A model generated the notes under the pieces. The model saw only the letters and a list, made by a program, of their open reading frames with translations. It did not search any database and was not told the origin of the DNA. Positions 48,552-59,295 of a DNA stretch of 64,000 nucleotides are shown piece by piece (the stretch's first letter is position 1; each line of letters opens with the position of its first letter). Location of the stretch: assembly GCF_021397715.1 (NCBI RefSeq), contig NZ_CP090207.1, positions 372,001 through 436,000 of the forward strand, written 5' to 3'. The position numbers and the translations under genes are program-made. This stretch comes from Pantoea agglomerans. GTDB lineage: Bacteria; Pseudomonadota; Gammaproteobacteria; Enterobacterales; Enterobacteriaceae.

Positions 48552-49088
48552 ATGACAACGCAATCCCCGTCGCATCACGTTTTTATCCTGATGGGCGTTT
48601 CAGGCAGCGGTAAGTCTGCCGTCGCCAACCAGGTTTCGCATCAACTGAATACCGCCTTTCTCGACGGTGATTTTCTCCATCCGCGCGCCAACATCCTGAA
48701 AATGGCTGATGGTCATCCGCTGGATGATAACGACCGCCAGCCGTGGTTACAGGCGCTGAACGATGCTGCGTTTGCGATGCAGCGTACCCAGGCGATTTCA
48801 GTGATTGTCTGCTCGGCGCTGAAAAAAAGTTATCGCGATATTCTGCGCCAGGGTAATGACAACCTGCGTTTCGTCTATCTGAAAGGCGACTTCGATACCA
48901 TCGAAGCCCGTCTTAAAGCGCGCAAAGGTCACTTCTTCAAGCCGCAAATGCTGGTCACCCAGTTTGCGACGCTGGAAGAACCGGGCAGTGATGAGCCGGA
49001 TGTACTGGTGGTGGATATCGATCATTCACTCGACGAGGTTGTGGCGGCTACGGTTGCGACTATCAGGGACGCAATCAGCCAGGGTTAG
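48552..49088 (+). CDS. gntK: gluconokinase GntK
   Basis: Phosphorylates D-gluconate to 6-phosphogluconate for the Entner-Doudoroff and pentose routes. 178 residues with P-loop GVSGSGKSA and the DGDFLHPRANILKMADGHPLDDNDR substrate region. Two bases before gntU, so co-translated. Confidence 0.95.
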   Translation: MTTQSPSHHVFILMGVSGSGKSAVANQVSHQLNTAFLDGDFLHPRANILKMADGHPLDDNDRQPWLQALNDAAFAMQRTQAISVIVCSALKKSYRDILRQGNDNLRFVYLKGDFDTIEARLKARKGHFFKPQMLVTQFATLEEPGSDEPDVLVVDIDHSLDEVVAATVATIRDAISQG

Positions 49089-49090
49089 AG

Positions 49091-50431
49091 ATGAATACCG
49101 CAACACTTGTACTGACCGCAGCAGGCTCCGTCCTGCTGCTGCTTTTTCTGGTGATGAAAGCGCGTATGCACGCCTTTGTCGCCCTGATGTTAGTGTCGAT
49201 TGGTGCCGGGCTGTTCTCCGGTATGCCGCTGAATCAGATCGCCGAAACCATGCAGAAGGGGATGGGCGGCACGCTCGGCTTCCTCGCCATTGTGGTGGCG
49301 CTGGGCGCGATGTTCGGCAAAATCCTGCATGAAACCGGGGCGGTCGATCAGATTGCTATCCGGATGCTGAAAACTTTTGGTCAGAGTCGCGCCCATTACG
49401 CTATGGGCATTGCTGGCCTGATCTGCGCGCTACCGCTGTTTTTTGAAGTGGCGGTGGTGCTGTTAATCAGCATCGCTTTTGCCGTGGCGCGGCGTACCGG
49501 CGGCAATCTGGTTAAGCTGGTGATCCCGCTGTTTGCCGGTGTCGCCGCAGCCGCCGCTTTCCTGCTGCCGGGTCCGGCACCGATGCTGCTGGCCTCGCAG
49601 ATGCACGCTGACTTTGGCTGGATGATCCTGCTGGGTCTGTGCGCCGCGATCCCCGGCATGCTGATTGCGGGTCCGCTGTTCGGCAACTTCATCGGGAATC
49701 ATGTCTCGTTCAGCGCACCGCCGGAAGATCATCAGCCGGATGTGGATGAGAGCAAGCTGCCTTCGTTTGGCTTCAGCCTGTCACTGATTCTGTTCCCGCT
49801 GGTGCTGGTTGGCCTGAAAACCATCGGCGCGCGCTTCACCACCGAAGGCACTCCGTTGTATGAGTGGCTGGAGTTTATCGGTCATCCGTTTACCGCGATC
49901 CTGCTGGCGTTGCTGGTGGCGATTTATGGTCTGGCCTACCGTCAGGGCATGGACAAAGAGCGGGTGATGCAGGTGTGCGGCAGTGCGCTGCAGCCGGCGG
50001 GGATAATCCTGCTGGTGATCGGCGCGGGCGGCGTATTCAAACAGGTGCTGGTCGATTCTGGCGTCGGGCCGGTGCTGGGGAATGCGCTGACCGGTGCGGG
50101 ACTGCCGATTGCGCTGGCCTGCTTTATTCTGTCGGGCGCAGTGCGGGTGATTCAGGGCTCGGCAACGGTCGCCTGTCTCACCACGGTCGGATTGATCATG
50201 CCGGTGATTGAACCGCTGCACTACAGCGGCGCTCAGCTGGCGGCGCTGTCGATCTGTATCGGCGGCGGTTCGATTATCATCAGCCACGTCAACGATGCCG
50301 GTTTCTGGCTGTTTGGTCGCTTCACCGGGGCCAGCGAAGCGGAAACCCTGAAAACCTGGACCCTGATGGAAACCATTCTCGGCACCGTCGGTGCAGTGGT
50401 GGGGATGATCGCCTTTACGCTGTTATCGTAA
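49091..50431 (+). CDS. gntU: low-affinity gluconate transporter GntU
   Basis: Gnt-family permease (446 residues, 12-14 segments). Typical GntP-family blocks: ALPLFFEVAVVLLISIAFAVAR, LLPGPAPMLLA, and HVNDAGFWLFGRF near the C terminus. Second gene of gntKU. Confidence 0.94.
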   Translation: MNTATLVLTAAGSVLLLLFLVMKARMHAFVALMLVSIGAGLFSGMPLNQIAETMQKGMGGTLGFLAIVVALGAMFGKILHETGAVDQIAIRMLKTFGQSRAHYAMGIAGLICALPLFFEVAVVLLISIAFAVARRTGGNLVKLVIPLFAGVAAAAAFLLPGPAPMLLASQMHADFGWMILLGLCAAIPGMLIAGPLFGNFIGNHVSFSAPPEDHQPDVDESKLPSFGFSLSLILFPLVLVGLKTIGARFTTEGTPLYEWLEFIGHPFTAILLALLVAIYGLAYRQGMDKERVMQVCGSALQPAGIILLVIGAGGVFKQVLVDSGVGPVLGNALTGAGLPIALACFILSGAVRVIQGSATVACLTTVGLIMPVIEPLHYSGAQLAALSICIGGGSIIISHVNDAGFWLFGRFTGASEAETLKTWTLMETILGTVGAVVGMIAFTLLS

Positions 50432-50448
50432 CGGCGCTTTACTCTTTT

Positions 50449-50478
50449 CGTTCTTCCCTGGGGTGACAGGGAAGAACG
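50449..50478. terminator. hairpin between convergent gntU and yhgN
   Basis: CGTTCTTCCCTG-N6-CAGGGAAGAACG, a 12-base perfect stem with no T-run on either side. Confidence 0.5.
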
Positions 50479-50485
50479 GATCAGG

Positions 50486-51079
50486 CTACAGCTTGAGGTA
50501 GGCCCGAATCCCATCGAGGAACATCTGGGTTGCCAGCATAATCAGAATCAATCCCATCAGCCGCTCCAGCGCATTGACTCCTTTATCACCCAGCAGCCGC
50601 AGGAAAAGGCCTGACAGCAGCAAAATACCTACCGTCACGCCCCAGGCGATCAACAGCGCGCCAACCAGGTGCGTCATCTGTTGCGGATACTGATGTGACA
50701 ACAGCATCAGGGTCGCCAGCAGCGAGGGTCCGGCAACCAGCGGGATCGCCAGCGGCACCAGAAACGGCTCTTCACCCGCCGGTAAACCGGTACTGCTGCT
50801 CTCTTCCGACGGGAAAATCATTTTGATGGCAATCAGGAACAGAATCACTCCGCCAGAAATCGATACCGTCTCGGTACGCAGGTTGAGAAACGCCAGGATG
50901 CGCTCGCCAGTAAACAGAAACAGCAGCATGATGATTAACGCGATCAACATTTCGCGAATCAGCACCACTCGCCGCCGTTTCGGTTCCAGATGCTTTAAAA
51001 CCGACATAAAAATCGGCAAATTGCCCAATGGGTCCATAATTAACAACAATAATATGGTCGCTGAAATCATTTCAGTCAT
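50486..51079 (-). CDS. yhgN: MarC-family membrane protein YhgN
   Basis: 197 residues, six membrane segments, of the MarC/UPF0056 family (LLIMDPLGNLPIFMSVLK at the N terminus; PLAIPLVAGPSLLATLMLL in the middle). Function unproven; sometimes annotated as an antibiotic transporter without evidence. Divergent from asd, as in E. coli. Confidence 0.92.
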   Translation of the reverse strand: MTEMISATILLLLIMDPLGNLPIFMSVLKHLEPKRRRVVLIREMLIALIIMLLFLFTGERILAFLNLRTETVSISGGVILFLIAIKMIFPSEESSSTGLPAGEEPFLVPLAIPLVAGPSLLATLMLLSHQYPQQMTHLVGALLIAWGVTVGILLLSGLFLRLLGDKGVNALERLMGLILIMLATQMFLDGIRAYLKL

Positions 51080-51297
51080 TCGTTTTACGCCGTCTTGTGT
51101 GCCGGAAATGGCTGTTATTAGTTACGCTGCTGAAAAAGTTAGCGTAATCGAATTAATTCACTTGCCAGAAAGCCTGCATTTTGTAGAGTTGGTGGTCACA
51201 GGTAAATCTTATTATTACGCAGAGCGACGTGCAAAGAACACGTCGTTCTCTCCTCTGACATAAAAGCAGGTGTAAAACCGCCTGAGACGGACACGAC

Positions 51298-52407
51298 ATG
51301 AAGAATGTAGGTTTTGTTGGTTGGCGCGGTATGGTCGGCTCAGTGCTGATGTCCCGCATGAGCGAAGAGCGCGATTTTGATCTCATCAATCCGGTCTTCT
51401 TCTCGACGTCGCAGCACGGTCAGGCGGCTCCCGCCTTTGCCGGTAAGCAGCAGGGCGTACTGCAGGATGCGTTTGATATTGAGGCACTGCGTGCGCTGGA
51501 TATCATCATTACCTGTCAGGGCGGCGACTACACCAGTGATGTCTATCCGAAGCTGCGCAGCAGCGGCTGGCAGGGTTACTGGATCGATGCGGCCTCTACG
51601 CTGCGGATGAAAGACGATGCGATCATCATCCTCGATCCGGTTAACCATCAGGTGATTCGTGAGGGTATCGATCGCGGCATTAAAACTTTTGTCGGCGGAA
51701 ACTGCACCGTCAGCCTGATGCTGATGTCGCTTGGCGGACTGTTTGCCCAGGATCTGGTGGAGTGGGCTTCGGTTGCCACCTATCAGGCGGCCTCAGGCGG
51801 CGGTGCGCGTCATATGCGTGAACTGCTGACCCAGATGGGGATGCTGCACGATCACGTTGCCCCTGCACTGCAGAACCCGGCTTCGGCAATTCTCGACATC
51901 GAGCGTAGCGTGACCGACTTCACCCGTTCCGGCACCCTGCCGACAGATAACTTCGGCGTGCCGCTGGCGGGCAGCCTGATTCCGTGGATCGACAAGCAGC
52001 TGGAAAACGGTCAGAGCCGTGAAGAGTGGAAAGGTCAGGCGGAAACCAACAAGATTCTGGCGACCCGTCATGTGATTCCGGTCGATGGGCTGTGCGTGCG
52101 CGTCGGTGCGCTGCGCTGCCACAGTCAGGCGTTTACCCTGAAGCTGAAGCGTGACCTGCCGCTGGCTGAAATCGAGCAACTGCTGGCATCCCACAATGAG
52201 TGGGTCAAAGTGGTGCCAAACGATCGCGAACTGACGATGCGCGAACTGACGCCTGCCGCGGTGACCGGCACGCTGACTACGCCGGTTGGCCGGTTGCGTA
52301 AACTGAATATGGGACCGGAGTATCTCTCCGCCTTCACCGTCGGTGACCAGCTGTTATGGGGCGCGGCTGAACCGCTGCGTCGTATGTTGCGGTTGTTAAC
52401 CAACTAA
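51298..52407 (+). CDS. asd: aspartate-semialdehyde dehydrogenase Asd
   Basis: NADP-dependent enzyme (369 residues) making aspartate semialdehyde, the branch point to lysine, diaminopimelate, threonine and methionine. NADP motif [10 protein letters not shown] at the N terminus, catalytic C136 in GGNCTVSL, and the [11 protein letters not shown] block. Essential for cell wall synthesis. It ends in a strong terminator. Confidence 0.97.
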   Translation: MKNVGFVGWRGMVGSVLMSRMSEERDFDLINPVFFSTSQHGQAAPAFAGKQQGVLQDAFDIEALRALDIIITCQGGDYTSDVYPKLRSSGWQGYWIDAASTLRMKDDAIIILDPVNHQVIREGIDRGIKTFVGGNCTVSLMLMSLGGLFAQDLVEWASVATYQAASGGGARHMRELLTQMGMLHDHVAPALQNPASAILDIERSVTDFTRSGTLPTDNFGVPLAGSLIPWIDKQLENGQSREEWKGQAETNKILATRHVIPVDGLCVRVGALRCHSQAFTLKLKRDLPLAEIEQLLASHNEWVKVVPNDRELTMRELTPAAVTGTLTTPVGRLRKLNMGPEYLSAFTVGDQLLWGAAEPLRRMLRLLTN

Positions 52408-52493
52408 ACAGCAAACATCGCCAAAGGCCGGATTTATGATCAATGCCGATCAGGTGAGACAAAGATGATCGGTTCACCGCCTGGTTGCTATGT

Positions 52494-52533
52494 AAAAGCC
52501 CGTAATCATTACTGATGGTTACGGGCTTTTTTT
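52494..52533 (+). terminator. Rho-independent terminator after asd
   Basis: AAAAGCCCGTAA (52494-52505) pairs with TTACGGGCTTTT (52519-52530), followed by more T. About 90 bases after asd. Confidence 0.92.
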
Positions 52534-52569
52534 AGTTAAAATTAAATGCAATGTGATGAGCTGGTATAA

Positions 52570-52593
52570 AAAAAAGCCCCAGGGGGCTTTTTT
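52570..52593. terminator. terminator facing the DUF2188-like gene
   Basis: AAAAAAGCCC-CAGG-GGGCTTTTTT: symmetrical A/T tails, so usable in either direction; it lies 19 bases past the stop of the minus-strand gene at 52612. Confidence 0.85.
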
Positions 52594-52611
52594 AAGACTC
52601 TATTACCATCA

Positions 52612-52833
52612 TTACGCAGAGCGCCAGTGATCAGGGTTGCCTTTGCTGGTATTTCTTACTCGGGCGACAAGCGGGTTATGACCTGCTTTTTGGGCTGCCT
52701 TAATTGCGCTGGCTTGAGTTGTATGATCCAACCCGTCAATACTCTGACCTCCAGCATATTCGACGGTATAATGTGTGATCGCTGATCCTTCCGGGCGTCC
52801 GGTGGGTTGTGGTTCTACATAAACGTTAGACAT
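52612..52833 (-). CDS. small DUF2188-like protein
   Basis: 73 residues without signal or membrane segment. The layout, YVEP near the start, a short strand, then TTQASAIKAAQKAGHNPLVARVRN and a polar end, resembles DUF2188 (whose members have a V.P....W..K then T..EAI..A pattern). Function unknown; members are often encoded on genomic islands. A terminator follows on the same strand. It opens the AT-richer islet between asd and glgB. Confidence 0.6.
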   Translation of the reverse strand: MSNVYVEPQPTGRPEGSAITHYTVEYAGGQSIDGLDHTTQASAIKAAQKAGHNPLVARVRNTSKGNPDHWRSA

Positions 52834-53217
52834 GAAATAAACCTCACTTCCTGAACATTATTAAACACTTTCAATATGGTTGTTTGTTTTGGCAATTTCA
52901 ATCAGGATTGATTATCTGTTAGCCGCTTCATTTACAAAGTGTGATGATGTTCAAAAAGGAACGGCTTGCTGATTTTTAGTATGTTAGCTCTCTGTATTCA
53001 CTGAGTGAATGAAGTTAAGAAATGGTTGCGCTATTACTGGATTAAATATTTTTCCATGAATGCAATCGCTACGGTATTTTTCCTGAATATGAATGGCTAC
53101 CTAATTTTACTGGCGCATCAGTTTACGGCTGCACCAGTTAGTAAAAAGTCAGGGCACATATTCAGCTAATCCTTTTCCGCATTAATCTCTTTCAGCTACG
53201 CGTTTCTTTCCGATGCT
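52834..53217. other. AT-rich gap in the type VI islet
   Basis: 384 bases without a credible gene. One frame carries a 30-residue stop-free stretch ending in YGIFPEYEWLPNFTG and then a stop at about 53138, with no start codon, which might be a gene remnant. TTCACT-GAGTGAA forms a small palindrome near 52999. Confidence 0.4.
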
Positions 53218-53703
53218 CTATGCCCGTACATTCCAGTCATCGGTATACTGCACATTTCCATCAACATAACGCCATGTGATTTTGTCATACATCATGGATA
53301 TCGATTCCATATGATTAATTTGCGCGTTACCTGACATTTTAGCGTTTGGCATACCGGGATTCACACCAGTAATCTTTACCCCCTCGATAGTCATGACAAA
53401 GTAACACTCTTCCTGTCCTGCATAGTTGATTCTATACCAACGGATTTCCGCACTTTTCAGCGTCTGCCCCGTAGCTACCGCCTTGTAAAGATAAGGACTT
53501 GAGCTATCAAACTCCTTTTCGATCATCATCGGTGAGTGTGAACGCTTACCGGTAATCTTGCCGTTGGCGCTGTCTACAGGAATATTCAGCCCATGACTGA
53601 AACCAACAATCTCAATGCTGCCCTCGCGATCCCTGACATCAACAGAGCCTTCAATATGAGCACCGCCATCATCTTTGAGCCACATATAAGCAGGAATTGG
53701 CAT
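53218..53703 (-). CDS. Hcp-family type VI secretion tube protein
   Basis: 161 residues, the normal Hcp size, with the family start MPIPAYMWLKDDGGAHIEGSV and the internal KRSHSPMMIEKEFDSSSPYLYKA block. Hcp hexamers stack into the T6SS tube and carry small effectors in the lumen. AAGGAG precedes the start, 4 bases after the small membrane gene. No other T6SS structural gene is in the window, so it must work with an apparatus encoded elsewhere. Confidence 0.9.
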   Translation of the reverse strand: MPIPAYMWLKDDGGAHIEGSVDVRDREGSIEIVGFSHGLNIPVDSANGKITGKRSHSPMMIEKEFDSSSPYLYKAVATGQTLKSAEIRWYRINYAGQEECYFVMTIEGVKITGVNPGMPNAKMSGNAQINHMESISMMYDKITWRYVDGNVQYTDDWNVRA

Positions 53704-53707
53704 GTCA

Positions 53708-53971
53708 TCATCTCCTTATTTTTCTGATTAACTTCATTGTTATGGAAAAAAGTGCTGTAGTGATAACTATGTTAGTGAGGAAACTAATATAGAAATACGT
53801 ATCATCTATTGCCTCTGCTCCAATTTCCCCAGGGCCATAAAGCATACTTCCCAGCTTTAAAACGAAATCATAGTGAATCCAGTTATAGGGTTCACCCATA
53901 GCCCGGCCCACGAAAATTAAAAGCAGAAGGAAGAAGGCTACCTTCCCTGATTTATGGGCAAGTGTCGCCAT
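53708..53971 (-). CDS. small membrane protein, probable Tldi-type immunity protein
   Basis: 87 residues with two hydrophobic segments (GKVAFFLLLLIFVGRAMG at the N terminus; FLTNIVITTALFSITMKLI near the C terminus) and a loop between. It overlaps the DUF2778 effector by 20 bases and precedes hcp, the position expected for an immunity protein to a periplasm-acting T6SS effector. The start at 53971 follows GAGG; the frame continues to 53995. No family recognised from sequence; the immunity role is inferred from context. Confidence 0.65.
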   Translation of the reverse strand: MATLAHKSGKVAFFLLLLIFVGRAMGEPYNWIHYDFVLKLGSMLYGPGEIGAEAIDDTYFYISFLTNIVITTALFSITMKLIRKIRR

Positions 53972-54461
53972 AAGTGATGACCTCAATAGTGCCATAGGCT
54001 TTTAAGTCTGTGCCCGGAACCGGGATTTTGGACGTTCTTAACAGAGCATTCCTCAACATCTTGAAGTCTGATTGCCAGGCCAGCGTAATGCAGCCCTCTG
54101 AGACCTGACCAGGATGAAGTCTGAAACTCCCCCGGACTACACCCCTAAAGAAAGTGCTATCGTCGATCATGCTATCAGCACGAAAAAGGGCAAACCATTC
54201 TGAATGATCAACATGATACTTAAATGCACTTTTTATTTCGTCAATAGCCCATGCTCTGACGCTATTGACCCAATTTCCAGAAGGTCTGTCAACTATGTAG
54301 TAATATCCGGCAGGTAATGGCCCCTTATTGATTATCATCCCGCAGCCACCTTTATTACGGTAGATACCATTACCAGAAAAAGCTAAAAATGTGCCTAAAC
54401 CTGGAAAAATGAGTGGGGAATAATCAGCGTTATTGATTACAAACTTTCCTTGTAAAGCCAT
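53952..54461 (-). CDS. DUF2778 type VI effector, Tlde-like L,D-transpeptidase
   Basis: 169 residues. DUF2778 proteins of Salmonella (Tlde1) are T6SS effectors that attack or remodel target-cell peptidoglycan with an L,D-transpeptidase-like site. The catalytic motif is visible as FRLHPGQVSEGCITL with H115, S121 and C124; PGLGTFLAFSGNG and GPLPAGYYYIVDRPSG are the other family blocks. AAAGGA precedes the start at 54461. First gene of a three-gene unit effector-immunity-hcp. The gene is AT-richer than the backbone, consistent with transfer. Confidence 0.85.
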   Translation of the reverse strand: MALQGKFVINNADYSPLIFPGLGTFLAFSGNGIYRNKGGCGMIINKGPLPAGYYYIVDRPSGNWVNSVRAWAIDEIKSAFKYHVDHSEWFALFRADSMIDDSTFFRGVVRGSFRLHPGQVSEGCITLAWQSDFKMLRNALLRTSKIPVPGTDLKAYGTIEVITYGDTCP

Positions 54462-54788
54462 AGCAATCCTTTGGCCTCTGACAATGTGTATTTGCATGCT
54501 AATGCACAGTAAAAAACAGATGTACGGCTATTTCGGGCAAAGTTTAAGATCGTGAAGCAGATTCACTTCTTACCCTTTTTATGGCGTGATTCTATTCATG
54601 TCAGAAACATGCTGTTAACCATCGATTTACAGCTCATTATCAGGTAGCTTTTCTTAACCGTCGTCTGCACTCATTGATCCTGGCGTCTGACAGGGGTCGG
54701 CATCAGCGACACATTTCCGATCCGATGAAAAATGTTGCTTCATCAGTCGGGATATTGCAGGCAGCATAAATGAAAATAATCATTGTTT
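54462..54788. other. AT-rich gap upstream of the type VI effector
   Basis: Nothing recognised apart from likely promoter sequence for the effector unit. Confidence 0.35.
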
Positions 54789-55091
54789 TTACCCGGTTTT
54801 TTTGTCCCTGTCGTACACGAAACAACCTGCCGTTTCGCTTACAAAGTGATCAGCTTCCCTTTTTTGCCGGTCGATGAATAATTTTTTGGTTTCGACCATG
54901 GCAACTGCCGCTACCAAGCTATGATTTAACCATGATGTGCCGCGAGTTGACTGTTTTGCTTTCCGGACTAAATGGTTGTTGTACACGGCAAAGACCTTTT
55001 CCCATGGAATGGCCAGATGCCTTTTGTCGTCGTACGTATGGCTCAATAAAGAGCAGCGCATGTGAAGCGTGACAGGCTGCGTCGCGTTCAT
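54789..55091 (-). CDS. doubtful hypothetical protein upstream of glgB
   Basis: Up to 100 residues from ATG 55091 (GCAGG nearby). No similarity recognised, no membrane segment or signal; composition is mixed and basic ([22 protein letters not shown]). It overlaps the glgB promoter region on the other strand. It may be a real islet gene, a remnant or chance. Confidence 0.25.
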   Translation of the reverse strand: MNATQPVTLHMRCSLLSHTYDDKRHLAIPWEKVFAVYNNHLVRKAKQSTRGTSWLNHSLVAAVAMVETKKLFIDRQKREADHFVSETAGCFVYDRDKKTG

Positions 55092-55122
55092 TTCGCCTGC
55101 CAACTATCACAGGAAGAAAGTC

Positions 55123-57306
55123 ATGTCAGAGCTTCCCGATCGCGATGCGATCAACGCCCTGTTTGCAGGTAATTATGCCGATCCGTTTGCGTTACTGGGG
55201 ATGCACCAGACTCAGCAAGGCCTGGAAGTCCGGGCGTTGTTACCCGAAGCGCTGGAAGTGTGGGTTATTGAAACCTCCACCGGGCGTAAACTTGCCCAGC
55301 TGGCGTGCGAAGATGCACGCGGCTTTTTCAGCGGTGTGATCCCACGCCGCAAAAACCGTTTCCGCTATCAGCTGGCGGTGAACTGGCACGGCCAGCAGAA
55401 CCTGATCGATGATGCTTACCGCTTTGGCCCGTTGCTGCAGGAGATGGATCTGTGGCTGCTGGCTGAAGGGACCCATCTGCGTCCCTACGAAACGCTGGGC
55501 GCGCACGGTGACGTGATCGATGGCGTTACCGGTACCCGTTTCTGCGTCTGGGCGCCGAACGCCCGTCGCGTATCGGTAGTGGGTGATTTCAATTTCTGGG
55601 ATGGCCGCCGTCATCCGATGCGTCTGCGCAAAGAGATGGGCATCTGGGAGCTGTTTGTGCCAGGTGCGGTAAATGGTCAGCTGTACAAGTTTGAGATCAT
55701 TGATGCCAACGGCGAGCTGCGTATCAAAGCGGACCCGTTCGCTTTTGAAGCGCAGATGCGCCCGCAAACGGCCTCAATGATTTGTGGCCTGCCGGATGCG
55801 ATCGAGATGAAAGAGGAGCGCAAAGCGGCCAACGCCTTCGATGCGCCAATCTCTATTTATGAAGTACATCTCGGTTCATGGCGACGCCACACCGATAATA
55901 ACTTCTGGCTGAGCTACAAAGAGCTGGCTGAGCAGCTGGTGCCCTACGTTAAAGAGATGGGCTTTACCCATATTGAACTGCTGCCGATCAACGAACATCC
56001 GTTTGATGGCAGCTGGGGTTATCAGCCGCTGGGCATGTATGCGCCAACCCGCCGCTTTGGTACCCGTGATGAGTTCCGCGCCTTTATCGACAGCGCTCAC
56101 GCCGCCGGCCTGAACGTACTGCTGGACTGGGTGCCGGGCCACTTCCCGAGCGATGACTTCGGTCTGGCGAAATTCGACGGCACTGAGCTGTATGAACACA
56201 GCGATCCGCGTGAAGGTTTTCATCAGGACTGGAACACCCTGATCTATAACTTTGGCCGGCGTGAAGTCAGCAACTACCTGTCGGGCAATGCGCTCTACTG
56301 GGTCGAACGCTTTGGCATCGATGGTCTGCGCGTCGATGCGGTGGCGTCGATGATCTACCGCGACTACAGCCGCGCTGAAGGCGAATGGGTGCCGAACCAG
56401 TATGGCGGACGTGAAAACCTCGAAGCGATTGAGTTCCTGCGCTACACCAACCGCACGCTGGGCACGGTCGCTTCCGGCTCGGTGACGATGGCGGAAGAGT
56501 CAACCGACTATCCTGGCGTGACGCGCCCGACCGAGGGCGGCGGGCTGGGCTTCTGGTTCAAATGGAACCTCGGCTGGATGCACGACACGCTCGACTACAT
56601 GAAGCTCGATCCGATCCATCGCCGTTATCATCACAACCTGATGAGCTTCGGCATGATGTACAACTACACCGAGAATTTTGTCCTGCCGCTGTCACATGAC
56701 GAAGTGGTGCACGGCAAGCGCTCCATTCTCGACCGTATGCCGGGTGACGCCTGGCAGAAGTTCGCCAACCTGCGCGCCTATTACGGCTGGATGTGGGGCT
56801 TCCCCGGCAAGAAACTGCTGTTCATGGGCAACGAGTTTGCTCAGGGCCGCGAGTGGAATCACGACGTCAGCCTTGACTGGCATCTGCTGGAGGGCGGCGA
56901 CAACTGGCACCACGGCGTGCAGCGTCTGGTACGCGACCTCAACCATACCTATCAGCACTATACGCCGCTGCACCAGCTCGACTTCGATCCGCAGGGCTTT
57001 GAGTGGCTGGTGGTCGACGATGCGGAACATTCGGTGTTTGCCTTTGTCCGTCGCGACCGTGAAGGCAATGAAGTGATCGTGGTCAGTAACTTTACGCCGG
57101 TGCCGCGTCCGGGTTACCGCTTTGGCGTCAATCAGCCGGGCCGGTGGCGCGAAGTGCTGAACACTGACCAGCATGAGTATCACGGCAGTGACGTGCGCAA
57201 CCACGGCGTGCATACCGATCAGCAGCCGAGTCATGGGCGACCGCAGTCGCTGAGTCTCAACCTGCCGCCGCTGGCGACCCTGTGGCTGGTGCGGGAGGGC
57301 GAATGA
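55123..57306 (+). CDS. glgB: 1,4-alpha-glucan branching enzyme GlgB
   Basis: Cytoplasmic GH13 enzyme (727 residues) that makes alpha-1,6 branches in glycogen. N-terminal CBM48 domains, then the catalytic barrel with [11 protein letters not shown] (nucleophile Asp), [10 protein letters not shown] (acid Glu) and [12 protein letters not shown]. The ATG at 55123 follows AGGAAG and gives the E. coli length; a frame from 55069 lacks support. First gene of glgBXCAP. Confidence 0.97.
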   Translation: MSELPDRDAINALFAGNYADPFALLGMHQTQQGLEVRALLPEALEVWVIETSTGRKLAQLACEDARGFFSGVIPRRKNRFRYQLAVNWHGQQNLIDDAYRFGPLLQEMDLWLLAEGTHLRPYETLGAHGDVIDGVTGTRFCVWAPNARRVSVVGDFNFWDGRRHPMRLRKEMGIWELFVPGAVNGQLYKFEIIDANGELRIKADPFAFEAQMRPQTASMICGLPDAIEMKEERKAANAFDAPISIYEVHLGSWRRHTDNNFWLSYKELAEQLVPYVKEMGFTHIELLPINEHPFDGSWGYQPLGMYAPTRRFGTRDEFRAFIDSAHAAGLNVLLDWVPGHFPSDDFGLAKFDGTELYEHSDPREGFHQDWNTLIYNFGRREVSNYLSGNALYWVERFGIDGLRVDAVASMIYRDYSRAEGEWVPNQYGGRENLEAIEFLRYTNRTLGTVASGSVTMAEESTDYPGVTRPTEGGGLGFWFKWNLGWMHDTLDYMKLDPIHRRYHHNLMSFGMMYNYTENFVLPLSHDEVVHGKRSILDRMPGDAWQKFANLRAYYGWMWGFPGKKLLFMGNEFAQGREWNHDVSLDWHLLEGGDNWHHGVQRLVRDLNHTYQHYTPLHQLDFDPQGFEWLVVDDAEHSVFAFVRRDREGNEVIVVSNFTPVPRPGYRFGVNQPGRWREVLNTDQHEYHGSDVRNHGVHTDQQPSHGRPQSLSLNLPPLATLWLVREGE

Positions 57307-59285
57307 CCATAACGGCCGGCGATCCGCAGCCGCCTGGCGCCAGTTACGATGGCAAAGGCGTCAATTTCACCCTGTTTTCGCAACATGCCGGGCGCGTCGA
57401 GCTCTGCCTGTTTGATGAAAACGGGGTGGAGCAGCGTATGGATCTGCCTGGCCGCAGCGGGGATATCTGGCATGGCTATGTACCCCGACTCAAGCCGGGA
57501 CAGCGCTACGGCTATCGGGTACACGGTCCCTGGGCTCCGCAGCAGGGCCATCGCTTTAATCCGGCTAAGCTGCTGGTCGATCCCTGCGCCCGCGCCGTTG
57601 ACGGTGATGTCCCGGACGATCCCCGCTTTCATGGCGGCATTGACGCACCCGATCCCCATGACAGCGCGGCCATCGCGCCAAAGTCGCGGGTGGTCGCCGA
57701 CGATTTTGACTGGCAGGACGATGTCGCGCCGCGCACGCCGTGGGGCAACACCGTAATTTACGAGGCGCACGTGCGCGGCCTGACCCGCCAGCATCCGGAA
57801 ATTCCGGAAACGCTGCGCGGCACTTACGCGGCGCTCGGCCATCCTGTTATGGTGGATTACCTGCGTCGGCTCGGCATCACGGCGATTGAGCTGCTGCCGA
57901 TTGCCCATTTTGCCAGTGAACCGCGGCTGCTTCAGCTGGGGCTGAGCAACTACTGGGGCTACAACCCGTTTGCCTTGTGGGCCGTCGATCCGCGCTATGC
58001 CTCGGGTCAGGATGGGCTGACGCCGCTGCAGGAGTTTCAGCAGGCAGTTAAAAACCTGCACGCGGCGGGCATCGAAGTGCTGCTGGATGTGGTGTTTAAC
58101 CACACCGCTGAGCTGGACGCCATCGGCCCGACAATTTCACTGCGCGGCATCGATAACGCCAGCTACTACTGGCTGGATGAGCAGGGCGATTACCAGAACT
58201 GGACCGGCTGCGGCAACACGCTCAATCTGCATCATCCACAGGTGATGGCGTGGGCGCTGGATGCGCTGCGTTACTGGGTGCAGGTCTGTCACGTCGATGG
58301 TTTCCGTTTTGACCTGGCTCCGGTGCTGGGCCGTACGCCCGACTACCAGCGCGATGCGCCATTGTTTGAAGCGATACGCGCCTGTCCGGTGCTGTCACAG
58401 GTCAAGCTGATTGCCGAACCCTGGGATATCGGCCCCAACGGCTATCAGGTTGGGCATTTTCCTGCGCCGTTTGCCGAGTGGAACGATCGGTTCCGCGATA
58501 CCGCACGACGCTACTGGCTGCACGGCGCGTTAAGCAACGGCGAGTTTGCCCGCCGCTTTGCCGCCTCCAGCGATCTTTTTCAGCATGAGAACCGGCTGCC
58601 ACACGCCACTGTCAACCTGATCACTGCGCACGACGGCTTCACGCTGTGGGACGTGGTGAGCTTCGAGCGCAAGCACAACGAAGCCAACGGGGAAGATAAC
58701 CGTGATGGGCACGGCGACAACTACAGTCACAACCACGGCAAAGAAGGGCTGAGTGTCAGCTTCGATGTGATTGAGCGCCGCCGCCGCAGCGTACGCGGTT
58801 TGCTCACCACACTGTTGCTGTCGCAGGGCACGCCGATGTTGCTGGCGGGCGATGAGCGCGGCAATACGCAGCACGGCAACAACAACGCCTACTGTCAGGA
58901 CAACGCCCTGAGCTGGCTTGACTGGCAGGCGGACGAGAAAGGACTGGTTGGATTCACCGCCGCCCTGATTCAGCTTCGTCAGCGCATTCCGGCGCTGACG
59001 GCGGATCGCTGGTGGCAGGACGGTGATGGCAATGTGCAGTGGCTCAATGCCGGTGGTCAGCCACTGCAACACGATGAATGGGCACAGGGAACGCACAGAT
59101 TGCAGATCCTGCTGTCCGGCCGCTGGTTAATAACAATAAACGCCACGGATTCGGTGAATGACATCGTCTTACCAGACGGAGAATGGCGTGCCCTTCCTCC
59201 TTTCGCCGGGGACGACAACCCCATCCTGTTAACTGTCTGGCATGGTCCCGCACACGGTGTGTGCGTGTTCCAAAAGCAATCATAA
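57303..59285 (+). CDS. glgX: glycogen debranching enzyme GlgX
   Basis: GH13 isoamylase-type enzyme (660 residues) that removes alpha-1,6 branches left by GlgP. Blocks [27 protein letters not shown], and [27 protein letters not shown] are family-typical. It starts by ATGA overlap with glgB. The GTG-started frame from 57282 overlaps glgB needlessly. Confidence 0.96.
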   Translation: MTITAGDPQPPGASYDGKGVNFTLFSQHAGRVELCLFDENGVEQRMDLPGRSGDIWHGYVPRLKPGQRYGYRVHGPWAPQQGHRFNPAKLLVDPCARAVDGDVPDDPRFHGGIDAPDPHDSAAIAPKSRVVADDFDWQDDVAPRTPWGNTVIYEAHVRGLTRQHPEIPETLRGTYAALGHPVMVDYLRRLGITAIELLPIAHFASEPRLLQLGLSNYWGYNPFALWAVDPRYASGQDGLTPLQEFQQAVKNLHAAGIEVLLDVVFNHTAELDAIGPTISLRGIDNASYYWLDEQGDYQNWTGCGNTLNLHHPQVMAWALDALRYWVQVCHVDGFRFDLAPVLGRTPDYQRDAPLFEAIRACPVLSQVKLIAEPWDIGPNGYQVGHFPAPFAEWNDRFRDTARRYWLHGALSNGEFARRFAASSDLFQHENRLPHATVNLITAHDGFTLWDVVSFERKHNEANGEDNRDGHGDNYSHNHGKEGLSVSFDVIERRRRSVRGLLTTLLLSQGTPMLLAGDERGNTQHGNNNAYCQDNALSWLDWQADEKGLVGFTAALIQLRQRIPALTADRWWQDGDGNVQWLNAGGQPLQHDEWAQGTHRLQILLSGRWLITINATDSVNDIVLPDGEWRALPPFAGDDNPILLTVWHGPAHGVCVFQKQS

Positions 59286-59295
59286 GGAGTCAGAC

